A stretch of 64,000 nt of DNA, from NCBI RefSeq assembly GCF_000379685.1, contig NZ_KB903251.1, forward strand, positions 283,044 to 347,043, given 5' to 3'. Below the pieces are notes generated by a model. That model was not told the origin of the DNA. It did not search any database and saw only the letters and a program-made list of their open reading frames with translations. This stretch comes from Catelliglobosispora koreensis DSM 44566 (GTDB lineage Bacteria; Actinomycetota; Actinomycetes; Mycobacteriales; Micromonosporaceae). Within the stretch, counting starts at the first letter, position 1; the number at the start of each line of letters is the position of its first letter. Shown piece after piece: positions 56,367-64,000 of this stretch. The translations under genes were made by a program, and so were the position numbers.

Positions 56367-56568
56367 GGGACCACCTCTCATTGAGATACTCGCCCCATTC
56401 TGGAGGCTTTGTACCCTTATGGTGGCATCGCCACTCCCGCGATGATGTGACATCCGCAGGGAAAGGGTGCCCGATGCGGGTGACCCGGAGCTGATTCGCC
56501 TACACTCGACCGGGCTTGATTTACGTCCCGCCATCAGTTGAAGCGAAAAAGTCTTTAGGAGTACGCCA

Positions 56569-57936
56569 GTGAAGAGCACCGTCGAGACTCTGAGCCCGAC
56601 GCGCGTGCGGCTCGCCATCGAGGTGCCGTTCGCCGAGCTTGAGCCAAGTCTCAAGAAGGCGTACCGCGAGATCGGCGCCCAGGTCAACATTCCCGGCTTC
56701 CGCAAGGGCAAGGTGCCCGCGCAGGTCATCGACCAGCGAGTCGGCCGTGGAGCGGTGTTGCAGGAAGCGATCGAGGACATGATCCCGCAGCAGATCTTCG
56801 CCGCCGTGCGTGAGCACGACGTCAAGCTGCTCGGCCGTCCGGCCGTGGACAACCTGGAGTTCTCCGACGGCCAGCCGCTGAAGTTCACCGCTGAGGTGGA
56901 CATCCGTCCCGAGCTGGTGCTCCCCGAGCTGAGCAGCATCAAGGTCGAGGTCGACCCGCTCGAGGTTGGCGACAGTGAAGTGGACGAGCGCCTCAACGGG
57001 CTGCGGGAAAAGTTCGTGACGCTCAAGACCGTCGAGCGCGCCGCGGCCGAAGGTGACTTCGTGCAGATCGACCTGAACGCCACCGTGAACGGTGCCGAGG
57101 TCGAGGGTGGCAGCGCCACCAACCTTTCCCACCAGGTCGGCTCGGGCACCCTGCTCAAGGGCCTCGACGAGACCGTGGTCGGCCTGTCGGCCGGCGAGTC
57201 CGCCACGTTCGTGACCCAGCTCGTTGGCGGGGATCACGCCGGCAGTGACGCTGACGTCGCCGTCACCGTGCGGACCGTCAAGGAGCGCGAGCTCCCCGAG
57301 CTCGACGACGACTTCGCCCAGCTGGCGAGCGAGTTCGACACGCTCGACGAGCTGAAGAACGACCTCAAGGAGCAGATCACCCGGGTCAAGAAGGTCGAGC
57401 AGCTCTACGCCGCTCGCGACAAGGCCCTCAAGGAGCTTGTTGAGCGCGCCTCCGTGCCCGCGCCCGAGGGTGTCGTGGCCGACGAGGTCGCGCAGCGCAA
57501 GCAGTCCATGGTGGAGCAGCTCGAGCGCATGGGTGCCAGCCTGGCTGAGTACCTGAGCGTTGAGGAGAAGACCGAAGAGCAGATCGACGCCGACCTTGCC
57601 GAGGCGGCATCCGAAGGCGTCCGGATCCAGCTCCTGCTCGACTCGATCGCCGAGGCGGAAAACGTCGAGGTGTCCGACGACGAGTTCGGTCACGAGGTCG
57701 TGCACCGCGCGCAGCGGGCCGGCATGGCTCCGCAGCAGTACTACGACGAGCTCGTCCGGGCCGGCGCGGCCGGAGCTGTCTATGGTGACGTGCGTCGCGG
57801 CAAGGCTCTTGCCCTGGTCATGGAGCGAGTCATCATGACGGACACCAACGGCGAGGTGCTTACGCTGGACGCGCTTCGCGCTCCCGGCGACCACGACGGG
57901 CATGACCACGGTGACCACGAAGGTCACGACCACTGA
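56569..57936 (+). CDS. tig: Trigger factor, ribosome-associated chaperone and prolyl isomerase
   Basis: The 455-residue protein starts at GTG 56569 with AGGAG about 9 bases upstream. The N-terminal ribosome-binding domain holds G-F-R-K-G-K-V-P near 44-51 (the family's G-F-R-x-G-x-x-P signature). A FKBP-like PPIase domain (about 160-245) with G-D-F-V-Q-I-D-L follows, then the helical C-terminal cradle. The end is a His/Asp/Gly-rich tail (G-H-D-H-G-D-H-E-G-H-D-H), which may bind metal. It helps nascent chains fold. A terminator separates it from clpP1. Confidence 0.97.
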   Translation: MKSTVETLSPTRVRLAIEVPFAELEPSLKKAYREIGAQVNIPGFRKGKVPAQVIDQRVGRGAVLQEAIEDMIPQQIFAAVREHDVKLLGRPAVDNLEFSDGQPLKFTAEVDIRPELVLPELSSIKVEVDPLEVGDSEVDERLNGLREKFVTLKTVERAAAEGDFVQIDLNATVNGAEVEGGSATNLSHQVGSGTLLKGLDETVVGLSAGESATFVTQLVGGDHAGSDADVAVTVRTVKERELPELDDDFAQLASEFDTLDELKNDLKEQITRVKKVEQLYAARDKALKELVERASVPAPEGVVADEVAQRKQSMVEQLERMGASLAEYLSVEEKTEEQIDADLAEAASEGVRIQLLLDSIAEAENVEVSDDEFGHEVVHRAQRAGMAPQQYYDELVRAGAAGAVYGDVRRGKALALVMERVIMTDTNGEVLTLDALRAPGDHDGHDHGDHEGHDH

Positions 57937-57947
57937 GAATCACGTTT

Positions 57948-57974
57948 GAGGGACCCGCGCTTGCCGGGTCCCTC
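57948..57974 (+). terminator. Terminator after tig
   Basis: GAGGGACCCG (57948-57957) pairs perfectly with CGGGTCCCTC (57965-57974) around a 7-base loop, 12 bases after the tig stop. Confidence 0.8.
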
Positions 57975-57988
57975 TGCTATTGGCGAAC
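57971..57988 (+). promoter_or_regulatory. Candidate ClgR box upstream of clpP1
   Basis: The site TGC-TATTG-GCGAAC differs by one base in the left half-site from the CGC-N5-GCG core known for ClgR, the activator of clpP operons in actinobacteria, and keeps the right half G-C-G-A-A-C. It lies about 85 bases before the clpP1 ATG, where an activator would be expected. It overlaps the end of the tig terminator. Confidence 0.4.
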
Positions 57989-58068
57989 ACGCCGTAACTG
58001 GGGAAGCTCCGCTGTTAATCAGCGGTTAGGGTCGGCATAAGGCTTTGACGTAGAAGGGCTGCCACCAC

Positions 58069-58680
58069 ATGAGTGCTTTGCATGTTCCCGAACTTAGGGG
58101 TTCCGATCCGATCGCAGGCGGCCTCGATGATTCTGTCTACAACCGGCTGCTGAAGGAGCGCATCGTCTTCCTCGGCAGCGATGTGAACACCGTGATCGCG
58201 AACCGGATCTGCGCGCAGCTGCTGCTGCTTTCCGCGGAAGACCCGGATCGCGACATCAGCCTCTACATCAACTCGCCCGGTGGTTCCGTCTATGACGGCA
58301 TGGCCATCTACGACACGATGCAGTTCATCCCGAACGACGTGTCCACGATCGCGCTTGGCATGGCCGCTTCCATGGGCCAGATGCTGCTGTGCGCGGGCGC
58401 CAAGGGCAAGCGATACGCGCTGCCGCACGCGCGCATCATGATGCACCAGGCTTCCGGCGGCATCGGCGGCACCGCGGCCGACATCGCTATCCAGGCCGAG
58501 CAGATGATTTACACCAAGCGGCTGATGCAGGAGCTCATCGCGAAGCACACCGGTCAGTCCGTTGAGCAGATCGAAGCCGACGGCGACCGTGACCGGTGGT
58601 TCACCGCCGAACAGGCTAAGGAATACGGCTTCATTGACCACGTGATCACCGCCACCTCCCAGGTGCCGGTGGGGAACTGA
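58069..58680 (+). CDS. clpP1: ATP-dependent Clp protease proteolytic subunit 1
   Basis: The 203-residue protein has the ClpP catalytic triad: Ser101 in G-M-A-A-S-M-G-Q, His126 in M-M-H-Q-A and Asp175 in D-G-D-R-D. The N-terminus folds into the axial gate. Actinobacterial ClpP1 assembles with ClpP2 into a mixed tetradecamer that receives unfolded proteins from ClpX or ClpC. It is followed after 13 bases by clpP2, so the two are co-transcribed and the subunits are made together. Confidence 0.97.
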   Translation: MSALHVPELRGSDPIAGGLDDSVYNRLLKERIVFLGSDVNTVIANRICAQLLLLSAEDPDRDISLYINSPGGSVYDGMAIYDTMQFIPNDVSTIALGMAASMGQMLLCAGAKGKRYALPHARIMMHQASGGIGGTAADIAIQAEQMIYTKRLMQELIAKHTGQSVEQIEADGDRDRWFTAEQAKEYGFIDHVITATSQVPVGN

Positions 58681-58693
58681 AGGAGCGTTAGGG

Positions 58694-59338
58694 ATGAAGC
58701 CCAACTTCGCTGAGGTAACGAACCGTTACATCCTTCCGTCCTTTGTGGAGCGCACCTCCTATGGGATGAAGGAATCCAACCCGTACAACAAAATGTTCGA
58801 AGACCGGATCATCTTCCTGGGTGTGCAGGTCGATGACGCGTCGGCTAACGACGTGATGGCCCAGCTGCTGGTGCTTGAGGCCTCCGATCCGGACCGTGAC
58901 ATCACGATGTACATCAACTCGCCGGGTGGCTCCTTCACGGCGATGACGGCCATCTACGACACGATGCAGTTCGTTCGCCCGGACATCATGACCGTCTGTC
59001 TTGGACAGGCAGCCAGTGCCGCGGCCGTGCTGCTCGCGGCAGGAACGCCGGGCAAGCGTCTCGCCCTGCCGAACTCGCGGATCATCATGCACCAGCCGGC
59101 CACCGAGGGCGGCTACGGTCAGGGTTCCGACATCGAGATCCAGGCGCGCGAGATCATGCGCATGCGGCACCAGCTCGAGGACATGATCGCGAAGCACACC
59201 GGTCAGTCACTCGACAAGGTGAAGAAGGACATCGACCGTGACAAGATCCTCACGGCCGAGGAAGCTGTGGAATACGGCGTGGTCGACACGGTGATGGGCT
59301 ACCGCAAGAAGACCCCGTTTGCCGTGCCGGCAAGATAA
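58694..59338 (+). CDS. clpP2: ATP-dependent Clp protease proteolytic subunit 2
   Basis: The 214-residue second subunit has Ser108 in G-Q-A-A-S-A-A, His133 in I-M-H-Q-P and Asp183 in D-I-D-R-D. The longer N-terminus (about 30 residues before E-D-R-I-I-F-L-G) is typical of actinobacterial ClpP2. AGGAGCG stands a few bases before the ATG. A terminator follows, so clpX is probably transcribed from its own promoter. Confidence 0.97.
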   Translation: MKPNFAEVTNRYILPSFVERTSYGMKESNPYNKMFEDRIIFLGVQVDDASANDVMAQLLVLEASDPDRDITMYINSPGGSFTAMTAIYDTMQFVRPDIMTVCLGQAASAAAVLLAAGTPGKRLALPNSRIIMHQPATEGGYGQGSDIEIQAREIMRMRHQLEDMIAKHTGQSLDKVKKDIDRDKILTAEEAVEYGVVDTVMGYRKKTPFAVPAR

Positions 59339-59346
59339 CGATTTGG

Positions 59347-59377
59347 GTGGCGCCGTCCGGCAACCGGGCGGCGCCAC
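59347..59377 (+). terminator. Terminator after clpP2
   Basis: Arms 59347-59359 and 59365-59377 form 13 pairs with one G-U wobble around a 5-base loop, starting 9 bases after the clpP2 stop. Confidence 0.8.
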
Positions 59378-59396
59378 AATCGTGTCGTAAGCGCGT

Positions 59397-59411
59397 GTCA
59401 GAATCACTGAC
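59397..59411. promoter_or_regulatory. Small inverted repeat upstream of clpX
   Basis: GTCAG-AATCA-CTGAC is a perfect 5-base-arm repeat about 90 bases before the clpX GTG. It is a weak candidate operator; it may be chance. Confidence 0.25.
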
Positions 59412-59495
59412 GCTGGCATGTCGGGAAGCCAGAAACCGGCGCGAAGCGAGTAACGTCGGCAATAGAGATCGGGCACGAGGGCAGGGGAGTGGCGG

Positions 59496-60782
59496 GTGGC
59501 ACGGATCGACGGCGGTGATCTGCTGAAGTGCTCCTTCTGCGGTAAATCGCAGCGGCAGGTAAAGAAACTCATCGCCGGCCCCGGTGTGTATATCTGCGAC
59601 GAATGCATTGACCTCTGCAACGAGATCATCGAAGAGGAGCTGTCGGGCGAAGAGCAGGTCCGCTGGGAAGAGCTTCCCAAGCCGATGGAGATCTGCCAGT
59701 TCCTCGACTCCTATGTGGTCGGTCAAGATGGAGCGAAGAAGGCCCTGGCCGTCGCCGTCTACAACCACTACAAGCGCTTGCAGCACGAGTCGGCCAACCA
59801 CAGCCGCACCGGTGAGACTGTCGAAGTCGCCAAGAGCAACATCCTGCTGATCGGCCCGACCGGCACGGGCAAGACCCACCTCGCCCAGACCCTCGCGCGC
59901 ATGCTGAACGTTCCGTTCGCCATCGCTGACGCGACCGCGCTGACCGAGGCTGGTTATGTCGGCGAAGACGTCGAAAACATCCTGCTCAAGCTGATCCAAG
60001 CGGCCGACTGGGATATCAAGCGCGCCGAGACCGGCATTGTCTACATTGACGAGATCGACAAGATCGCGCGCAAGTCAGACAGTCCGTCCATCACGCGCGA
60101 CGTGTCGGGCGAAGGAGTCCAACAAGCCCTTTTGAAAATCCTTGAGGGTACGAGGGCAAACGTCCCGCCACAGGGCGGCCGCAAACACCCGCACCAGGAT
60201 TTCGTTGAGATCGACACGACCAACATCCTGTTCATTTGCGGTGGTGCCTTCGCCGGCCTGGAGCAGATCGTCGAGCAGCGGACAGCTCGCTCCGGTCTCG
60301 GTTTCGGCGGTCACCTGCGCGCGGTCTCCGAGCGCACGACCGACGAAGTGCTCGCCAAGGTCATGCCGGAAGACATGCTGAAGTTCGGGATCATCCCCGA
60401 GTTCATCGGCCGTCTGCCCGTCATCACGACGGTCCGCAGCCTTGACCGCGAAGCGCTCGTGAAGATCCTCACCGAGCCCCGCAACGCGCTGGTGAAGCAA
60501 TACCAGCGGTTGTTCGAGCTCGACAATGTCGTGCTGGAGTTTGAGCCAGCGGCTCTCGAAGCGATCGCTGACCAGGCCATGCTGCGCAACACGGGAGCCC
60601 GTGGTCTGCGCGCCATCATGGAAGAAGTCCTGCTGTCAGTGATGTATGAGATCCCGAGCGACCCCAACGCTGAGCGGGTTCAGATCACGCGGGAAACCGT
60701 GCTGGAAAAGGTCTACCCGACGATCGTGTCGCGTGCGCAGATGCCAACGCGGCGGGCCCGGCACCACCGCGAAACGGCCTGA
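59496..60782 (+). CDS. clpX: ClpX, AAA+ unfoldase of the ClpXP protease
   Basis: The 428-residue protein starts at GTG 59496 behind AGGGGAG. The N-terminal zinc domain has Cys12, Cys15, Cys34 and Cys37. The AAA+ module has Walker A G-P-T-G-T-G-K-T at 120-127 and Walker [11 protein letters not shown]. The pore-loop and ClpP-docking regions follow, including the I-G-F/L-G-F-type loop (here S-G-L-G-F-G). The C-terminal domain includes T-G-A-R-G-L-R-A-I. It unfolds tagged proteins and feeds them to ClpP1P2. Confidence 0.97.
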   Translation: MARIDGGDLLKCSFCGKSQRQVKKLIAGPGVYICDECIDLCNEIIEEELSGEEQVRWEELPKPMEICQFLDSYVVGQDGAKKALAVAVYNHYKRLQHESANHSRTGETVEVAKSNILLIGPTGTGKTHLAQTLARMLNVPFAIADATALTEAGYVGEDVENILLKLIQAADWDIKRAETGIVYIDEIDKIARKSDSPSITRDVSGEGVQQALLKILEGTRANVPPQGGRKHPHQDFVEIDTTNILFICGGAFAGLEQIVEQRTARSGLGFGGHLRAVSERTTDEVLAKVMPEDMLKFGIIPEFIGRLPVITTVRSLDREALVKILTEPRNALVKQYQRLFELDNVVLEFEPAALEAIADQAMLRNTGARGLRAIMEEVLLSVMYEIPSDPNAERVQITRETVLEKVYPTIVSRAQMPTRRARHHRETA

Positions 60783-60785
60783 TCA

Positions 60786-61403
60786 CTAGCGCTGGCGGGG
60801 CATCCGGCGGTCGTCGCCCGGCGGCACCGTGACCACCATGATGAGGCGAGCGGGTGCGTCAGTGGTGTTGCGGTAGGTGTGGAACCGGTCGCTACGGAAA
60901 TCCAGTGTCTGGCCGGCCTTGACGGGATAGCTCTCGCCATCGACCGTGATCAGGATTTCCCCGACGAGCACATGGGCCATTTCCCTGGTACCAGGCTGAT
61001 GTTCTTCTGATTCGTAGCGCTCGTTGGGCGCGAAGCGCCAGTCCCAGAGCTCGACCACGTTGGGGTCATTGACATTGCGCAGCAGGCGGCCCGCTCCGCC
61101 GCGTCCGCCCTGCCACAGGATCGGCGCGTCCTGGATATCGCTCAAGTGCACGGTCCGGTCGGCGGCAGGCTGAAGCAAGCGGGCGACGGTCACGCCGAAG
61201 GCTTCCGCTATGCGGGCGAGCGTCCCAATACTTGGGTTGGTGCGAGCCGCTTCGATTTGCACGAGCATGCCCTTGCTGACGCTGGAGCGGCCCGATAATT
61301 CGTCCAGCGACCAGCCCCGCCCGGTCCGCAGCGCCCGGACGTGCAGTGCCACCGCAGCGGTGATCTCGTCTGCCGTCGTGCGCCGCTCAGTCGTCTCACT
61401 CAC
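60786..61403 (-). CDS. XRE-family regulator with C-terminal cupin sensor domain
   Basis: The 205-residue protein has an N-terminal helix-turn-helix (W-S-L-D-E-L-S-G-R-S-S-V-S-K-G-M-L-V-Q-I-E at about 31-51) and a cupin beta-barrel with E-E-H-Q-P-G-T-R-E-M-A-H-V and R-S-D-R-F-H-T-Y. It probably senses a small metabolite. It is divergent from the EamA transporter gene with a 41-base gap containing a 12-bp inverted repeat, so it likely controls that exporter. Confidence 0.9.
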   Translation of the reverse strand: MSETTERRTTADEITAAVALHVRALRTGRGWSLDELSGRSSVSKGMLVQIEAARTNPSIGTLARIAEAFGVTVARLLQPAADRTVHLSDIQDAPILWQGGRGGAGRLLRNVNDPNVVELWDWRFAPNERYESEEHQPGTREMAHVLVGEILITVDGESYPVKAGQTLDFRSDRFHTYRNTTDAPARLIMVVTVPPGDDRRMPRQR

Positions 61404-61429
61404 GCACTGTCCTTTGTGGTCTATGTCGT

Positions 61430-61441
61430 GATAGGACTATC
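61430..61441. promoter_or_regulatory. Inverted repeat between XRE-cupin and EamA genes
   Basis: GATAG-GA-CTATC is perfect and lies 4 bases before the EamA GTG. It is flanked by direct CGTGATA copies (61427-61433 and 61443-61449). A good position for an operator read by the divergent regulator. Confidence 0.5.
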
Positions 61442-61444
61442 TCC

Positions 61445-62302
61445 GTGATATCCATAGTGCTCGCTGGGGCATCCGCCCTGGTGTGGGGAATTGCCGACTT
61501 TTGTGGCGGCAAAGCCGTTCAGGAAGGCGAACCCAGTCACCGGCAGGCACTATCCGTCACGGTCTTATCCCAGCTTTGCGCTGTCCCCATGATCGCACTA
61601 CTTCTCGTGCTCGCCCCCGGTCATCCCGGCGTGTCGGCGCTCGGTTTAGGGGCAGTCGCGGGTATCGCCGACCTATTCGGCATCGTATTGCTTTACAGAG
61701 CGTTATCGAGCGGCCATATGGCCGTTGTCGCGCCCACCACCGCCGTCACCGCGGCGGTGGTTCCGTTAACGGGCGGATTACTGCTCGGTGAGCGGCCCGG
61801 CCCAGCCGCCCTCACCGGTGTCGCGATCGCCATTGTGGCCATTCTTTTGCTGACCATGGGCTCGATGCGCAAGGGACCGCTGACGCTTGGTCCACTTTGG
61901 ATAGCGCTCGCCTCAGGTGCCCTCTTCGGACTTTATTTCATCTTCCTCAAGTACGCGGCGGCCGACGCTGGCGCCGGCCTGTGGCCGCTCGCTGCCGCTC
62001 GCGCCTCGGCCATCCCGCTCGGGCTGACCATCATGATTTTCCTGCCGGTCGGCGCGAAGCTGTTGCCGAGCCGGGAAGTCTGGCGGTTCACCATCTTCGC
62101 CGGGCTATTGGACACGCTCGCCAACGGGTTCTATCTCCTTGCGGCGCAAGATGGTGCGGTCAGTGTGGTCGCTCCGGTCGCGTCCCTGTATCCGGCGACA
62201 ACGGTCATCCTGGCGCTATTGGTAAACAAGGAACGTCTGCGCTCAGTGCAGATGGTTGGCCTGGGCCTAGCCGCCGCGTCCCTGGTGCTGGCCGCATCTT
62301 GA
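61445..62302 (+). CDS. EamA-family (DMT) transporter
   Basis: The 285-residue protein has ten predicted membrane helices as two EamA halves. The first starts S-I-V-L-A-G-A-S-A-L-V-W-G-I-A-D-F-C-G-G. The second contains P-V-A-S-L-Y-P-A-T-T-V-I-L-A-L-L near its C-terminal end. These proteins export amino acids or other small metabolites. GTG start. The divergent XRE-cupin gene probably governs it. Confidence 0.88.
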   Translation: MISIVLAGASALVWGIADFCGGKAVQEGEPSHRQALSVTVLSQLCAVPMIALLLVLAPGHPGVSALGLGAVAGIADLFGIVLLYRALSSGHMAVVAPTTAVTAAVVPLTGGLLLGERPGPAALTGVAIAIVAILLLTMGSMRKGPLTLGPLWIALASGALFGLYFIFLKYAAADAGAGLWPLAAARASAIPLGLTIMIFLPVGAKLLPSREVWRFTIFAGLLDTLANGFYLLAAQDGAVSVVAPVASLYPATTVILALLVNKERLRSVQMVGLGLAAASLVLAAS

Positions 62303-62348
62303 GATAGCAGGTGGGCAAGAGAGCGCTCCCACGCGTAATGTCGGGCCG

Positions 62349-63509
62349 GTGATCACCCCCTCGGTAACCCAGGCGCGCTGGGCCGTTGCCGCGATGTTCG
62401 CCATCCACGGAACTGTCAGCGGAAGCTTCGCCGCACGGCTGCCCTGGATCGCTGACAACCTGAACATGAGCGAAGGACAGCTCGGGCTCGCCCTAGTGAT
62501 GCCGGCCATTGGCTCGCTGAGCACGATGCCGTTCGCGGGTGGGATCGTGGCGAGGTTCGGTGGGCGGGCGGCGACCCGCCTTCTCATCGCGCTCTGGACA
62601 GTCGCCCTGGCGCTCATTCCTCTTGCGCCGAATCTGCTGGTACTCATGGGGATCTTGCTCTTGGCCGGTGCCGCTGCCGGAACGTCAGACATGGCGATGA
62701 ACGCCGAAGGCGTGACAGTCGAAAAGCGCCTTGGCCGTTCCGTCATGTCGAGTCTGCACGGCATGTGGAGTGTGGGCGGTCTCATCGGCGGGGGAATCGG
62801 CACGGCTGCGGCGTATCTGAAGATCTCCGCCCCGGTGAACCTCGCCGTCGTGAGTGTCCTGCTCCTCATCTTTGGGGCGTTTGCGGGCCGATGGCTATTG
62901 GAAAGTGATCCAGCACCGGCAGGCGAGAAAGGCCCGCGTTTCTCCTTTCCGCGCGGTGCTGTGCTCATCATTGGCCTTATCGGCCTGTGTGCCGTGTTCG
63001 CCGAAGTCGCCGCGGCTGACTGGTCGGCGGTCTACCTGCGCCGTGTGATGGGAGAAGGCGAAGGCGGAGCCGCTATCGCGTACACGCTGTTCGCATCGTC
63101 CATGGCGGCGGGAAGGCTAGCGGGGGACTGGATCGTGGCGAAGTACGGCGCGGTCAACACGGTCCGTGTTTCGGGCGCCATAGGTGTCGTGGGCGGACTG
63201 CTCGTGCTGACAAAACTCTCATCTTTGCTTGTCATCATTGGCTTTTCGCTCATCGGTCTGGGCGTGGCCGTCGTCGTCCCCCTAGCGTTCAGTGCGGCAG
63301 GCCACACGGGCGCACACCCAGCCAACGCCATCGCGGGCGTCGCGACTGTCTCATATGGAGCGGGCCTTGCCGCGCCCGGAATCATCGGCGGAATCGCTCA
63401 GCTGACATCACTTCCGCTCTCCTTCGTCCTTGTGACCGCGCTCATAGCGGTGGTCGCCCTGAGCGCTCGGCGCCTGCGTGGAGCGGAGCTGTCCGTCCAC
63501 AATGGATAG
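62349..63509 (+). CDS. MFS transporter
   Basis: The 386-residue protein has twelve predicted membrane segments. Its early loop A-R-L-P-W-I-A-D-N-L-N-M-S-E-G-Q-L-G-L-A and G-G-I-V-A-R-F-G-G-R place it in the MFS group typified by YbjJ-like transporters. Substrate unknown; sugar or drug export are typical. GTG start 46 bases after the EamA gene. The two may be co-transcribed. Confidence 0.87.
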   Translation: MITPSVTQARWAVAAMFAIHGTVSGSFAARLPWIADNLNMSEGQLGLALVMPAIGSLSTMPFAGGIVARFGGRAATRLLIALWTVALALIPLAPNLLVLMGILLLAGAAAGTSDMAMNAEGVTVEKRLGRSVMSSLHGMWSVGGLIGGGIGTAAAYLKISAPVNLAVVSVLLLIFGAFAGRWLLESDPAPAGEKGPRFSFPRGAVLIIGLIGLCAVFAEVAAADWSAVYLRRVMGEGEGGAAIAYTLFASSMAAGRLAGDWIVAKYGAVNTVRVSGAIGVVGGLLVLTKLSSLLVIIGFSLIGLGVAVVVPLAFSAAGHTGAHPANAIAGVATVSYGAGLAAPGIIGGIAQLTSLPLSFVLVTALIAVVALSARRLRGAELSVHNG

Positions 63510-63559
63510 TCCGTAAGCGCAGCTGAGCACAGGTGTGACTCGGAACAACCGACCCCGAT

Positions 63560-63589
63560 TTGCACTTGCTGTTTGCGATCGCGTAATGT
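63560..63589 (+). promoter_or_regulatory. Candidate rRNA operon promoter
   Basis: TTGCAC (63560-63565) and TAATGT (63584-63589) are 18 bases apart, about 270 bases before the 16S rRNA. The spacing and consensus match suit a vegetative sigma promoter; other promoters upstream are possible. Confidence 0.5.
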
Positions 63590-63860
63590 TCTCTCTGCCC
63601 GCGGGATAGCGGGTGACAGGTTCGAAGAGCGGTGCGGGCCCCCGATGGGAGCCGGCGAAACCGATCCGGTAACCTAAACAAGTTCCCCGGATGATTCAGC
63701 AAGAAATTGCTGTGTCTCTCGGTGTGTGTTTGTTTTTTGAGAATTCAACAGGGTGTGTTGTTTTTGTTGGTGCCATTGTTTTGGTGGTGGCCAGGGTCTT
63801 TCCTCGTCGGATGGCCTGGTTGCCGAGTGGCATATTTGATATGCCAGTTGATTGGATTCT
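63590..63860 (+). promoter_or_regulatory. rRNA leader with antitermination-type sequences
   Basis: No gene is expected here. The leader is T-rich. The sequence TTTGTTTTTTGAGAATTCAA at 63728-63747 resembles the actinobacterial rRNA leader element with boxA-like TGTT-T-TTGAGAA. The 63775-63850 part has G/T-rich stretches that could form the 5' half of the 16S RNase III processing stem. The other half lies beyond the window. Confidence 0.55.
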
Positions 63861-64000
63861 TTTTTGGAGAGTTTGATCCTGGCTCAGGACGAACGCTGGC
63901 GGCGTGCTTAACACATGCAAGTCGAACGGAAAGGCCCTTCGGGGTGCTCGAGTGGCGAACGGGTGAGTAACACGTGAGTAACCTGCCCTGGTCTTTGGGA
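63861..64000 (+). rRNA. rrs: 16S ribosomal RNA, 5' part
   Basis: The conserved 16S start AGAGTTTGATCCTGGCTCAG begins at 63868, putting base 1 near 63861. It continues with GACGAACGCTGGCGGCGTGC and ACACATGCAAGTCGAACGG, then an actinobacterial V1 loop and GGCGAACGGGTGAGTAACACG. The gene is cut by the window end after about 140 bases. Confidence 0.97.

Noticed and set aside
56521..57933. Long minus-strand open frame (470 codons) opposite tig
   Set aside because: Leu/Val/His-rich translation mirrors the trigger-factor codons and shows no family pattern; the forward gene is certain.

Overview
The window is a G+C-rich chromosomal segment from a soil-type actinomycete. The evidence is the order tig-clpP1-clpP2-clpX with two clpP copies, a carbohydrate ABC transporter without its own ATPase, many GTG starts, several secreted polysaccharide-active enzymes, and an actinobacterial 16S rRNA 5' end at the right edge. 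I cannot place it below class level from sequence alone.

Layout. 1-2756: a minus-strand group (start of an unidentified gene, SRPBCC protein, geranylgeranyl-reductase-type flavoenzyme), then a secreted GH19 chitinase. 2872-7361: an orphan RecF/OLD-like AAA ATPase, a DUF4185-like lipoprotein, a 0.5 kb hairpin-rich non-coding gap and a HEAT-repeat protein. 7476-20800: a 13.3 kb, tightly overlapping catabolic operon: LacI regulator with two identical palindromic operators, two sugar permeases, a lipoprotein binding protein, two ADP-ribosylglycohydrolase-family enzymes, a ribokinase-type kinase, a glycosidase-like/FGE-fold fusion, a secreted esterase-propeller fusion, a class III CoA transferase and a CitE-like lyase. 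The logic reads as import and cleavage of a ribosyl-type or glycosyl conjugate, phosphorylation of the sugar, and CoA-dependent breakdown of the acid part.

20808-28613: housekeeping and small genes (52-aa acidic protein, Dps-like protein, arylamine N-acetyltransferase), a divergent pair of a PL8 polysaccharide lyase and a phosphodiester glycosidase around an inverted repeat, an SRPBCC protein, a DUF5709 protein and an epoxide hydrolase. 28675-35641: a large LuxR-type (LAL) regulator followed by a three-gene set (membrane alpha/beta-hydrolase, HETTH gluzincin peptidase, ComEC-like MBL hydrolase). I know no described function for this set and consider it the best candidate for an undescribed system. 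35649-45391: TetR/epoxide hydrolase pair with two operators, LysE exporter, secreted proteins, serine protease, decayed surface-protein remnants, class V aminotransferase-fold enzyme, beta-helix lipoprotein and a GHL10-type glycosidase.

45587-51542: gltBD (glutamate synthase). 51548-56366: DHFR-like protein, RICIN-like secreted protein, ECF sigma factor with a CU044_5270-type membrane partner, tRNA-Gly(TCC), tRNA-Pro(TGG) and a membrane-anchored DUF11-like protein. 56569-60782: trigger factor and the Clp protease (clpP1, clpP2, clpX), the protein quality-control core. 60786-63509: XRE-cupin regulator divergent from an EamA exporter, then an MFS transporter. 63510-64000: rRNA promoter and leader and the start of 16S rRNA.
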